A stretch of DNA of 64,000 nt from Anaeramoeba flamelloides (Eukaryota > Metamonada > Anaeramoebidae), in NCBI GenBank assembly GCA_027625915.1, contig JANTQA010000036.1, forward strand, positions 9,693,001 to 9,757,000, read 5' to 3'. The notes beneath the pieces were generated by a model, which searched no databases, was not told the origin of the DNA, and was given only the letters and a program-made list of their open reading frames with translations. The position numbers and the translations under genes are program-made. How positions within the stretch are numbered: position 1 is the stretch's first letter; each line of letters begins with the position of its first letter. Shown here piece by piece: positions 47,301-58,025 of the stretch.

Positions 47301-48676
47301 GATCGAACAAAGAATATATTTATTTTTCTTGATTTGAAAATAACAATATTAAAATTAAAAAAAAATAATGAAAATAAGACCTTTCACTAGGATTTTTCCA
47401 AACAAGTCTGATAAGATCGTTTTCTTTGTTAAATCGTTTGATGATTATTCAAAAAATTTTGTAGAAAGTACTAATAATCAAAATTAAATTCCCAAAGCTT
47501 GTAATAATAACAAAACTAAGGCCTGACTGAGATTTGTTGGGTGTAGTTTACTTAATCTTAAAAATTTTTTTACCAAATCTTTTTTAATTTTGGGATTTTT
47601 CTTGAGATCAGGATCTAAAAAATCTTGAATTTTTTAAACCAAAATTTATTTTTAGAAATCCCATGTTACATTAAATTTAATATAAATTTATACTTTTAAA
47701 ATGGAAAATAGGTTAATTGTTTGTATCTAACTTTTATCCAAATAAAAAGTTCGACTCTCATTATTTCTCTTTACTGTTGAGAGAAAAATGTTGGACAGAG
47801 AAAAATAGTTAAACAGCAATTTTATTTGGGAACATTACTGAAAATGATTTTTAATTTCAATCATTTGTGAAATAACTAAAGAAAATAACAATAATCTACT
47901 TCTTAGAATAAGGGTTAATGTAATTCTGCTTTTTCAAAACCTTATCTCTTATAATGCAAAGCAAGTTTAAAATTACAATTTTCAGAATTAATAGTAAACT
48001 TTACTAAAACTAGGATTTTTGTTAAAAGATCATGTATCAACCATTCAAATGATTATTCTACACACACCACATATTAATAAACTGTAAGACCTTTAAACCT
48101 GTATTTATATAAAAGTCACCTAGTTATCAATAGGATTTGATTTTCAATTTCAGTAATGTTCCCAATTAAAAAAGGTGTCCAACCATTTTTCTGTGTCCAA
48201 CATTTTTCTCTCAACAGTAAGAATAATTTAAAATCAATTATTCACAGAAAAATCAAGTCTAACTTGGAAACATTAAAGTGTGGTTTCAAATAGAATTCTT
48301 TATGTCTTTTACACATATTAATTGGTAATACGAATGAAGATCTGTCCAAAAAGTCTTTCTATAAAAGAAATAAATAAAAGTTTTTTCAAACAAGAAAGGA
48401 ATCTAATTTATGAAAATAAAATAAAAAAAAAAAAAAAGAGTGCAAAAACAAACCTAGCAAGAGAATTTTAATCTCGTTGTCAATTTTGGCTTTTAAATTT
48501 TTAAGTTTTTCATCGATACTTGTTGAATTTAATGATTCTTTTTTATTGTCTAAGCAACAATTTCCTATTGACAAGAGGGTACATATGTTAAGATCACAAT
48601 AAAATGAAAAATCAAATTGAGAAACAACAAACAATTTTGTTTTGATACTAAAGAAATAAAAAGAAAATTTACCCAT
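41301..48676 (-). CDS. Heterotrimeric G-protein alpha subunit B, six exons
   Basis: Exons (minus strand): 48673-48676, 48454-48564, 44313-44497, 43593-43931, 41523-41865, 41301-41365. They join in frame to 348 residues. The N-terminus MGNCC is a textbook myristoylation (G2) and palmitoylation (C4, C5) signal, so membrane anchoring is expected. Motifs are P-loop GTGDSGKS (39-46), switch I R175-VKTTG with T178, switch [20 protein letters not shown] with catalytic Q201, NKKD (266-269) and TCATDT (320-325). The end is LSDLMHDVD, without the -4 Cys. Every catalytic residue is present. Exon 1 is only ATGG; the second intron is about 3956 nt and carries three inverted-repeat elements. Other introns are 108, 381, 1727 and 157 nt. 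Apparent ORF extensions into the introns are read-through. It is a clear paralogue of the Galpha at 11.6-14.7 kb, with different intron sites. Confidence 0.95.
42779..43312. mobile_element. Family H element, copy 2, in Galpha B intron
   Basis: Same length and orientation as copy 1, with matching ends GAAACCCCATTCCAAAAATT and AAAATTTTGGAATATAGTTT. It lies within the 1727-nt intron between the switch II exon and the NKKD exon of Galpha B. Confidence 0.75.
46397..46809. mobile_element. Family D element, copy 3, in Galpha B intron
   Basis: Left TGTTCATTCAGTTTTCC and right GGAAAGCTGAATGTAAATTT form the inverted ends, with a longer core than the other copies. A family 2 element is inserted exactly at its right edge. 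Confidence 0.6.
46810..47269. mobile_element. Family 2 element, copy 2, in Galpha B intron
   Basis: 460 bp with about 60-bp terminal inverted repeats, from ACTGTTGAGAGAAAAATGTT to its inverse at the right end. Directly abuts the right end of a family D element. Confidence 0.9.
47773..48218. mobile_element. Family 2 element, copy 3, in Galpha B intron
   Basis: 446 bp; both flanks read TA outside CTGTTGAGAG...CTCTCAACAG, consistent with a TA target-site duplication of Tc1/mariner-type elements. Same orientation and intron as copy 2, only 503 bp apart. Confidence 0.9.
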
Positions 48677-49551
48677 TGTGTCAAATACAAGATATTTTTG
48701 CCAAAGTTTAAAATATAAAAAATAAAAATTAAAAATTCAAATGTTAAATAAATCATTCACATTCTTCAATCAAGAAACGATTAACTTTCAAGTTTTCTCA
48801 GGAATTCTAGTCTTTATTTGAGCTTGTCGATTTTTAATTTATAAAATTGAAAAATATTTTTTTTTACGAAAAAGATGTTAAAAATTTAAAATGATTCGAA
48901 TATTAAAAAAGGTCTCCTAAAAATAGAATTTGTAAATAATAAAGCTCTTATGTTGACTTTGGTGTCAGCTAAATCAATAAAAATGTGAATTCACAATTCT
49001 ATTTTTGAAAGATCTTTTCACAATTTTGTTTAAAAATTAAAAAGATTTTTTGATTGATCAGAGATTTCAAAACTAATTTTAATCACAATGGTTATGATAA
49101 AAACACAACGTTGACGAGATACTGGAATGTGGAAAAGAGAATAAATAAATTATAAGTCTTTTGAAAGAAGTTAAAAGAAAAATTAATTTTTAAATGTGAA
49201 ATTAATGAAAAAAAAATTTTTTGATCTGTCAAGTGATAAAAACAATTCAAAATAAAAAAATATTCACAATTTTGTTGATCTTCAAATTAAAATACAACAA
49301 TACAGATGAGCCATATGTTGATCCAAATACACCATACTCGAAAAAAATTAATACCATATTTTGACCTTCTTTCTCTTAAAATAGATTATTCAGAAATAAT
49401 ATTCAAGAACCACAATTATTAATCAAATAACTTGAGTGTATTACTCTTTTACTGTCAGAATTTTCCAAAGTAAAAAATTTTTAAAAAAAGGGTTTGAAAA
49501 TATTATTTTTTTTCAACATTAAAAAATGATCTTTTAACCAATTAAAATTAT
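48677..49551. other. Upstream region of Galpha B
   Basis: No coding block. The promoter of the minus-strand Galpha B should be here; nothing specific is visible. Confidence 0.55.
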
Positions 49552-50402
49552 CCATTGTGAAAAAAATTTGGGTCAGTCAAAAATTTGTTTTCGTTTTTTT
49601 AAATAGTAAATATTAGCAAAATGGTTTTTTGATCAAAGTAAAATTTTATGAACAAATCTTACATTTAATAAAAACCAAAGTCATTATCAATAATAATTTT
49701 CAAATGCAATATTAAATTGTTGCATTTGAAGCTTTTAGAATTACTGTGGAACTCTAAAAAACAAAATTTTACTTTTAATTGTAAACTTTACTAAAAATGT
49801 TAATTTTTTTTTATTAGAAAACATTACAAGATCAAGTTAATTATTGTTTGGGAAGACCAAAAATTAATAACAGTTTTAAATTAAAGTTTGTCTATGAGGA
49901 TTTTTAGAATTTAAATGGTTTCTGAAATCTTGATATTTCGGTATTTTGAAGTTTTGATTGTAAACATTAGTGGAAAACAACCTCTTTCGAAAAAATATCT
50001 TTTTTGGAAGAATTTATGATTCAATTTGGTTTAAAAGGATATTTAAGATTAACCGTGATAAATTTGCGTTTATTAACAATGATAAATATCTTATTGAATT
50101 AATAGATTTTAATATTTCCTATTAAATAGTTCTCTTATTTTTTAGTAAAGTTTACAATTAAAAATAAATTTTTGTATTTTTGGAGTTCCACAGTAATTCC
50201 AAAAGCTTCAAATGCAACAATTTAATATTGCATTTGAAAATTATTATTGATAATGACTTTGGTTTTTATTAAATGTAAGATTTGTTCATAAAATTTTACT
50301 TTGATCAAAAAACCATTTTGCTAATATTTACTATTTAAAAAACGAAAACAAATTTTTGACTGACCCAATTTTTTTTAATGACCCAAATTTTTTTCACAAT
50401 GG
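49552..50402. mobile_element. Foldback element of 851 bp with about 250-bp inverted arms
   Basis: It begins CCATTGTGAAAAAAATTTGG and ends with the near-exact inverse ending CACAATGG. The arms pair through AGTCATTATCAATAATAATT, TTTGATCAAAGTAAAATTTT and ACTGTGGAACTC blocks over about 250 bp each, around an unrelated centre of about 340 bp. Both flanks read TAT, a possible target duplication. No coding ORF. Confidence 0.85.
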
Positions 50403-51007
50403 TATTCATATTTCTAATTGTCAAAATCTAAAATGAAAAAAAAATATTATTCAAACACTTACATGTAATTGATATATCTCCATTTTTTAGGACTATAAGA
50501 AATTCTTATTTTTTTTTAAATTTTTAATGTAAACAATAAAATTTTTAAAAGTGAAATTAAAAGTAGTTGAGTCTGAAGAAAAAAAAATATATTCTCAATT
50601 TCTCTCGTTTTAATCCTTAAAATATTTTTTTTTGATCTATTTTCTTGTCGTAAATATGTTCTATAGATATGAATGAATAACTTTTTTGGTACACAACTAG
50701 ATTTACATTGTAGAGACATTGATCATGTGATCATACTTTAACAAGAAATTTAGCACACTGTCTTTTTCTTGTTAATAAATGAATTGTTCATAACTAGCCC
50801 CAAAATATTGTTCGAAGTATTCTGAGAAAAACTGACTACTTATTCAGGAAATGAAAAAGAAATGAAAATTTTGAGAAATTTAATTTAGCTTTATTCATGA
50901 ACTTTGAGATAAAATTTGAATGTTAATAATTTGAATAGAACAAAAGGTTTAATTATTTTTAATCAAATTTTTGGGCTGATTCTTTTTGACTAGCTAGATT
51001 ACAAGTG
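50403..51007. other. Intergenic, nothing recognised
   Basis: Spacer between two foldback elements. The ORF at 50516-50719 has no family signature. Confidence 0.55.
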
Positions 51008-51371
51008 TAAATATGGAATGTTGTATAAAATAGAGTTTTTGACAATTTTCAAGATAAATAAAGATTTCCCTGCAATTACCCAAATTTTGGTAATAATAAA
51101 CGAAGTACTTGATTTTATTTTTGATCTTGAAGTGGATTTTCAATATAAAATCGTTGGGTGAAAACCAATACTTTGTTCAGAAAATCATTGTTTTTAAAAT
51201 TTGATAAGATTTTTGTTTACCAAACAATTTTTTAATTAAAATTGTTATTAAACTATTATAATAATCAGTAATTATATTTACTATTTTAAAATTTGGGTAA
51301 TTACAGGGAAATCTTTATTTATCTTGAAAATTGTTAAAAACTCTATTTTTTACAACATTCCAGATTTATAT
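51008..51371. mobile_element. Foldback element family E, complete copy
   Basis: Arms of about 105 bp: GGAATGTTGTATAAAATAGA...AAGATTTCCCTGCAATTACC on the left, with the inverse on the right ending near CATTCCAGATTTATATG. Non-coding. Confidence 0.8.
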
Positions 51372-51479
51372 GAGGGAATTATCATTTTTGAAAATTTTAA
51401 TGTGATAATCTTACTGAAAAAAGATTGTTTGATTCCACATGATACCTTGAAAATTTGAAAAAAAAAAACATTAACTAGG

Positions 51480-52000
51480 AAACTAAATTTCATAATAAAT
51501 GGCCCACCTTACATTTGGATAATGAATTGCTTTTGTATCGTTTTGAAGTTTTTCTTCTCACAATGAAAAGTTTGCAAATAAATCATTTTTTCTCTTTTTT
51601 ATTTTTTCAACAGTGTTTAGTTAAAATGGAAAATGAAAATGAAAAATTAGAAAGAAGTAATAGATGAATTAATGAAAAATTTGGTTTCAAATATGAAAAA
51701 GAGATTAGATTTAGTTATTCAAATGGAAGGAGAATCGATAAATGGGTTTCTTTACTTTTATAAATTTTCTATTTTTCATATAATGCTTCTTTCAAAATAA
51801 ATGTCCCAATTTTTTTTAACAGTTTTTTTTATTTTTTTTTTCTTTTATTTTTAGACTAAAAATAAATATCCCTTGAGTATAGTATTGAATATTAAAATCT
51901 AAATTTTTATATTATAATAGATAACTTCAATTATTAAAAATATTTTTATTTAAAATTTGATTTTTAATGATACAATTATTATGAAAGATAGTTTATATTT
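51480..52000 (+). pseudogene. Inverted middle block with a decayed ORF, copy 2
   Basis: Reverse complement of 10020-10555. The plus strand reads NELLLYRFEVF, KMENENEKLERSNR, NEKFGFKYEKEIRFSYSNG and RRIDKWVSLLL, with breaks. A third partial end, AAATTTCATAATAAATGGAC, occurs at 63345. Function unknown. Confidence 0.5.
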
Positions 52001-52009
52001 GTAAAAGAA

Positions 52010-52985
52010 AATCAAACCAAAGTTAATCAGAATTGAATCTACAAATTTTCGATTTTTTGAACATTTTTTTTATGATTAAAGTATGGGTTATATTAAAATA
52101 TATTTTGATTTTCAGAAATGTATTTATGCGAATAATTGAAATTAATCAAAGAGCAAATCAAAAAAAAAAAAGACCCGAAAAGGAATGTATTTTATACAAA
52201 GTCTTTTCTTTTTAGAAGGGCAAACAAGAAAGATCACTTTTACATATAAGTTTGTTGATATTTAGAATAAAATAATAATTCGGTCAAAGTATATACTGAT
52301 TCATTCTAATATATTTAATAAAATTTTTATGTCAATTTCTATTTTTGTAAATTTTGTAGCTCAATTTTCAAAACAGTTATCTACAAAGATTTTTTTTGAA
52401 AACTCAACTAATTTTATAAATTTTTCGTAGAATGGATCAATTAAATACTTTATTTCAAAGCAATGAGTTAAAAAAATTTTAAAATAGAAAATTATATAAA
52501 AATTTTCAGATATTTATTTGAATTTATTAGTATCATAGGATTTCTTTTCATCATCTTCTTAATTTGAGAATAAATGGGTTATTACTTTATCTATACTAAC
52601 CCATTTACTTTTTATAATTTTTTAAGAAAATATTTTTTTAAAAATTTGTTTTAAAAATTCTTTATACAAAATATTTTTATCAAATAAACATAATTCAAGA
52701 TTATTATTATATAGATTAAAATAAGATGATTGGATTATGAAAATCAAAAAACAAGTTACAAAAGATTCAAATCAAAATAATCAAAAAATTCTTGAAATTA
52801 TTTCAATCAGATTCAGAATTTGTTTTTCGATCTCATTTTAAATGGAAAATAAATAATTATAAAATCAAACCATAACATCCAATAAATCTATTTTTTTCAA
52901 GATAAATCGAAAAAATATCTGATTTTCTTGAAGAAAATCTAAATTAGATAAATTAGATTAAAATTAGAATTGAAAATGATTTCAG
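52010..52985 (+). repeat. Dispersed repeat, second copy of segments A and D
   Basis: 52010-52260 matches segment A at 9590-9815 and 52720-52985 matches segment D at 10556-10850, both in the same orientation. A piece resembling family J (CAGATATTTATTTGAATTTA) lies between, at 52508-52530. No gene seen. Confidence 0.6.
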
Positions 52986-53087
52986 TCAATTCTACCCAAA
53001 TTACTAGTATTTTTTTTCTCAAAAAATTTCCAAATATTTGTTTTTTTATCCAAGATTAAAAATAAAACCGTGTGAAAAAAATGAAAG

Positions 53088-53585
53088 AAGAAAAAAGGTC
53101 AGTAACTCCTATTGTATTTGATCCATACTCAAAAAGTATTTTGAAACCAAAATACTATTCTGAAATTACCTTTCTTTTGATTGAAAAAAAAAACAAATAA
53201 CAAAAAAAAAAAAATCATAAGATCTTTTAAGACAAAAAAATTAATTAATAAAAAATTTGAAAAGAATTCACAATTTCAAAAAATCAAAATCAAAAAAAAA
53301 TATGAATTGTTTCTTATTCTTTTTTTCTAAATGATTTCAATTTCTACAATTTAAAAAACTATTTAATCTTCAGTATAAAATTAATTATATTTTATTGAAT
53401 CTTATATATGTTCAATTGTAACCCTATTTCTTTTCAAAAAGTAATGATTTTTTAATCTTATTTTGATAAATATAACTCATACTAGAAATGAAATAAAAAT
53501 TATAAAAATCATATATTTCTCAAAAAGAGGCCAAAGAGAGACAGTTAAAAACTGAATACAATTATAATAAAATTTCAGATTTACA
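53088..53585 (+). repeat. Dispersed repeat family K, copy 1
   Basis: Block order shared in direct orientation with 61545-62010: ATACTCAAAAAGTA, ACCTTTCTTTTGATTG, TTCACAATTTCAAAAAATCA, TTGTAACCCTATTT, ATAACTCATACTAG and CTCAAAAAGAGGCCAAAGAG. Non-coding. Confidence 0.5.
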
Positions 53586-55129
53586 ATAAATAAATTTAAA
53601 AATAAATTTGGTTCATGGTAGTGTGTTCTCAAATATCGTAATTTTTAACAATAATTTTTAGAGATAAATCATATATTACCTGTTATTTTTATAATAATAC
53701 CTTTATACTATAAAAAAATTATTTTTATTTCATAGTGACAGCCCTTAAAATTAAACATAAAAACAATTTCTAATGTTGTTTTATTTTGAAAATTTCAATA
53801 TTTTAAATTTATTTTATTTCATTCTCACAAGTATAAACATATGAAAATTATCATTCTTTGATTTTTATATAATTATTTTAAATGTTTTTCCAGTAAAAGT
53901 GATATACATATATATGTGGTTAATTAAATTTCCGAATTGGTTTTATACAATATTAGTAGAAAAAATATTATTGAAATTTTACAATTGTTAGAATCAATTT
54001 TGCTTTTTTTTTGTTTTTTTTTTTGATAAGGTAATTTATTTTTAATTTTTATATTATTACAATATCAAGATTCACCTGGTTAAATTTTGTTATTTTAATG
54101 TTATTCAAAGAATTCAAATTATTGTAGAGAAATCATATTTTGTTTTCCATTGGAATTTTATTTGATATTCAATAAATGATTGAAATGAACAATTCTATTG
54201 TTTTTTTTTTTCAATGGGGAAATAAAGAATTTGAGTTTTTCTATTTTGAATTAAATCTATTGATTTCTTAAGTTTTATTATAGACTGGCGTCAACCATTC
54301 TTTGATGTGAATTATTCTACTTATTCCTTGCAAGTTCTTTGAAGGTCAATTATAAAAAATAATAGATATTTAAAAACAAATTTTTGCACCTTTAACTTAA
54401 ACAATGTTTATAGAATCTTATTGTTTGAATAAGGTTTTTTTAAAAACTGTTTTGCTGATAAAATATTTTTTGAAAAAAATATTTTTATAAAATTACTTTT
54501 TTTATTGATTATTGGTTTTCTTATAACTTTCTTTTTAATAATACAGTAAATTATACTATTCGTAATTGAAGGTTTGAGTAAATCTTATATATATATATAT
54601 ATATTGTAAATGAAATTGATTTCTCGGATTATCCACTTCATCAGACTCTTTTTTCCTATTAATGGGATTTAATGTGTTTAATCTTATTTTTAAAAATTTA
54701 AGAGATTGAAAAACAATAGAAAAATAGTGAAAAGATTTTTATTTTTTAAAATTGTTTTTTAAGTGTGTCCTTTCTTGTTTTCATCAGTAAAAAAAAAAAA
54801 ATATATAGAATGTTGAACATACGACGATTATATTATATATTAGTATGTAAATTTTGATAATTTTATAAAAAATGAACGAAACTCCTTAAAATGTCAAAAA
54901 TATCTGTAATAGCATGTTATATAAAATTAACCAATTGATAACATTTTTTATTGTTATAAAAGGATTTATCCATTTTTTTATATGTATTATGTATTTTATA
55001 AAAAAAAATTAAGTTATATAAAGTATTATAAATTATTGAATTTCAAAAGCTATAAAAACAAAGAAAAAAATCAAAAAATTATTATCATTAAATTTGTTAC
55101 TCTCAGTAAAAAATATGATATTTTTTTTT
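53586..55129. other. Intergenic with TA tract
   Basis: A TA run at 54585-54604 and T tracts. ORFs are low in complexity. No gene supported. Confidence 0.55.
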
Positions 55130-55700
55130 TTTTTTTATTTTTTTTTTTTTTTTTTTTTATTTTTGAAGAGAGAAAATTGCTTTTCTCCTGTGTGCCCTAA
55201 TTTCTAAACTTTTTTTTAGAAATTTTGTTAAAGAATCACAAATTTTATTATCACTTACTAATGATAATATATATGATGAATTCTTTTTATTAATAATATC
55301 GGAGATATTATTATTTTTTTTATTTTTTCAAAAATTCAGATATCCAGATTTTTCGATTTATTTTATAGGCCGGACAGTCCCATAAAAAATGATCGAAATC
55401 TTCAATGATATCAATATTTAACTTTTCTTTGCATAAATCACAATTTTTATTTTTATTTTTACTTGTTACTTTGATTTATTGAGTTTTAAATTATTAAAAT
55501 TTGTTAAAAAATAATCCAAATTGTTTGGTTATTACATCTAAATCAGCAATTAATATTTCACGAAAAAATTCTAGAAATATCTTTTTTATTATTATTAATA
55601 AACCACCCTTATTTCATTTTAATAAAAAAGATTCTAATTTAAAAATTTTATTTGAATTATTCAAAAATATGATATATTGTTATTAAAAATCATAACAATG
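55130..55700 (-). mobile_element. LINE 3' remnant, minus strand
   Basis: The minus strand at about 55360-55445 reads CDLCKEKLNIDIIEDFDHF then LWDCPAYK, the same CCHC module as in the 40-kb LINE, followed by KIWISEFLKK and a FIIYIIISK trace. The T-rich run at 55121-55160 is its A-rich tail on the opposite strand. Heavily decayed. Confidence 0.75.
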
Positions 55701-56201
55701 ATGGTAAAACCTTTTTTCAAACAATTTTGAATAAAATAATTTCAATCTCATTTTTTTATTTTGAGGATTTTATAACAAGAAACAATTTTTTTTAAAAATT
55801 TGGAATATTTTACAATAATAAAAAAAATCAATTATTATAAGGTTATTATTTTTATTTAATTAATAAATCAAAATACAAATAAGATTTTGATCATAAAATA
55901 TTATATGATTGTTTTTAATTACTTTTTTATTGGTCATAATTCGGAAAATCTTTTTTTTTTTGATTTAAATTGGAAATTTTATTTCTCTTAGATGTGTTTA
56001 GATAAAACACTGTTTCAAACAAAAACACTTTTTTCAGAGCTTTTATTAAATTGTTGAAGGTTTTGAACAAAAGATCAATATTTTGTTTCAAGTTTCCAAA
56101 AAAAATCAATTGCCTTTTGTTTGGGTATCTTAAAAATTCAACAATTGACATGCTGACTTATCATCAATAAATAGTCAAAAGGATTTATATATTTACACTA
56201 A
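55701..56201. other. Intergenic, nothing recognised
   Basis: The minus-strand ORF at 55927-56151 lacks any known motif and I could not support it as a gene. Confidence 0.5.
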
Positions 56202-56771
56202 CCTTTAAGGATTACAATCCCTGAAATTTAAAAAAAGATTGTATTGTGTAGGGTGTAGCGAGTTGTTGATTTGGTTCTTAGCTGATCGATCTTGTGCTTG
56301 GTATGGATTTTAATAGTGGTTCAAAATGGCAATTTTTGACAATTTATTTTTTTTTCTTACTAAAATCTGAATTGAAGAGTGTAAGGCTAATAGATTAGAA
56401 GGTGTTCAAGAATAACTTTTGAATTTTGGGTTGTTGAAGAAAAGAATCTTGATTTACTTTTTATTCAATTAACTAAATGAAAAAAGAAAATTTTTTAAAA
56501 GCTCCCAATAAAACCAAACTTAATTAAAAATTTCAATCAACAACCTACAAACCACATTTTTTTATAACTTAAGTTCCTGCCAATTAATCTTAAACTCTTC
56601 AATTCGGATTTCGGAAAAAAAAAAATAAATTGTCAAAAATTGTCATTTTGAATCAGTATTAAAATCCATACCAAGCACAAGATCAATCAGCTAAGAACCA
56701 AATCAACAAGTGGTAACACCCAACACAAGATAATCTTTTTTTAAAATTTCAGGGATTGTGAACCTTAAAGG
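56202..56771. mobile_element. Inverted-repeat element family F, complete copy
   Basis: 570 bp; left end CCTTTAAGGATTACAATCCC, right end GGGATTGTGAACCTTAAAGG. Arms of about 200 bp share GCTGATCGATCTTGTGCTTG and its near inverse. Non-coding. Confidence 0.85.
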
Positions 56772-57267
56772 AATTTTTCGTAAGACACCTAATCATTATG
56801 TTGTATTTAAATTAAAAGTTACAAATAATAATATGGTTTAATCTTTTGGAAATCAGTTTAACAATATGGTGGTTGTTGAACTGATTTATAAACTAATTTT
56901 ATTGATTTTTTGTGATTAGATAATTTTCCAAAAATTATCTCAAAAAATTAATTTTCTATTTGTTCTGAATACAAAAAAACAAACCAAATTCCAGAAAAAA
57001 TAGTATTTGAACAAAATCTCGAGATTAACTTTTAATCCAAAATTTTTTTAAAACTTGTTTTGTGACGTCAGTCTACCATTTTGAAAAAAATTCATATTTT
57101 CAAAATTATACCAAAAAATTCTCAGAATACATGTTTTCAACTCAAACACACCAATTATAAAATCCTTACATAAAGTATATGACTTTTTTTTTGATTTAAA
57201 TATTATTAGGCCTTTGAAAATAATCATTTTTTTAATTCAACAAATTTTATTTAATTTATAATTCATT
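56772..57267. other. Upstream region of RPS30
   Basis: Non-coding A+T-rich sequence; no ubiquitin-like exon or extra 5' exon was found. The RPS30 promoter lies here. Confidence 0.6.
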
Positions 57268-57462
57268 ATGGGAAAAGTACACGGATCACTTACAAGAGCA
57301 GGCAAAGTTAGAAACCAAACACCAAAGGTCGAAAAGCTTCCAAAGAAAAAGAAACTTACAGGCCGTGCCAAAATGAGATTCTTATACAACAAGAGATTTG
57401 TTCACGTTGTTGAAGAACAAGGAAGAAGAAGAGCAGGACCAAACTCCAACAAAAACAAATAA
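57268..57462 (+). CDS. RPS30: Ribosomal protein S30 (eS30), stand-alone
   Basis: A 64-residue, single-exon gene starting [20 protein letters not shown] and continuing with [25 protein letters not shown] and [10 protein letters not shown]. This matches eS30 along its full length. The protein is part of the 40S subunit. No ubiquitin-like FUBI domain precedes it, unlike animal FAU; the upstream sequence is A+T-rich and non-coding, so it is made directly as S30, as in yeast and plants. Its base composition is less A+T-extreme than its surroundings, as expected of a highly expressed gene. Family F and a 58-kb inverted-repeat element lie on either side without touching it. Confidence 0.97.
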   Translation: MGKVHGSLTRAGKVRNQTPKVEKLPKKKKLTGRAKMRFLYNKRFVHVVEEQGRRRAGPNSNKNK

Positions 57463-57987
57463 ATAAATGTTTTTTTGATTCAACACCAAGGATTGTTTAT
57501 TTACTCAACAATTGATCTACAAAATGAAAAGAAAAGAAACGAAAAGAAAAGAAATGAAAAGAAAAAAAACAAAATTATCAAATAAATTTCTTTTTATTTT
57601 TTTGTTTTTTATTTGGATGAAAAGGAAATTAAAAGACTTGTTTCGTTTTATTTTTCATTAAAAAACAAATAAAACACACCTAAACTAAGTTTTTTTTTTG
57701 TTTTTTTTTTAATTATTTTTGCTTGCTTTTATTGTAACAAAAATCTTTTGGATGCAATCTCCAGAGAAAACTAAGAATAAACAACCCTTCGTTTTAGGAT
57801 GACCCTAAACAAAAAGAGTTAAGTAACAAACAAATTTGGATTAATCTTTTGAAAAATTTCTTAGCCAAATTTGTATTATCATAAATCAAAATTAAATTAC
57901 TTTTGGTAATTGTGTAAAAGTAATAATTCTCCTATTTTCACGTTGAAGGTTTTAAATATGAGTTCTTAATTAGGTGTGCTTTTATTT
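57463..57987. other. 3' flank of RPS30
   Basis: A purine-rich AAAAGAAAAGAAAC repeat at 57528-57572, then spacer up to the inverted-repeat element. Confidence 0.6.
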
Positions 57988-58025
57988 AAGGACTATCTAA
58001 AATAAAGTAATTATGAGGTGATGTA

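Larger units (their letters stand above)
44498..48453 (-). other. Giant second intron of Galpha B
   Basis: A 3956-nt intron (GTTTGT...TACAG) between the first coding block and the P-loop exon. It interrupts the Gly codon that opens GTGDSGKS. It holds one family D and two family 2 inverted-repeat elements (46397-48218); the remainder, 44498-46396, shows no gene. Confidence 0.9.

Noticed and set aside
48386-48676. Single 96-residue ORF starting MGKFSFYFF
   Set aside because: It is read-through of the first intron of Galpha B; splicing gives MGNCC instead.
57528-57572. AAAAGAAAAGAAAC run as a possible CRISPR-like or regulatory array
   Set aside because: It is a simple purine repeat with no spacers.
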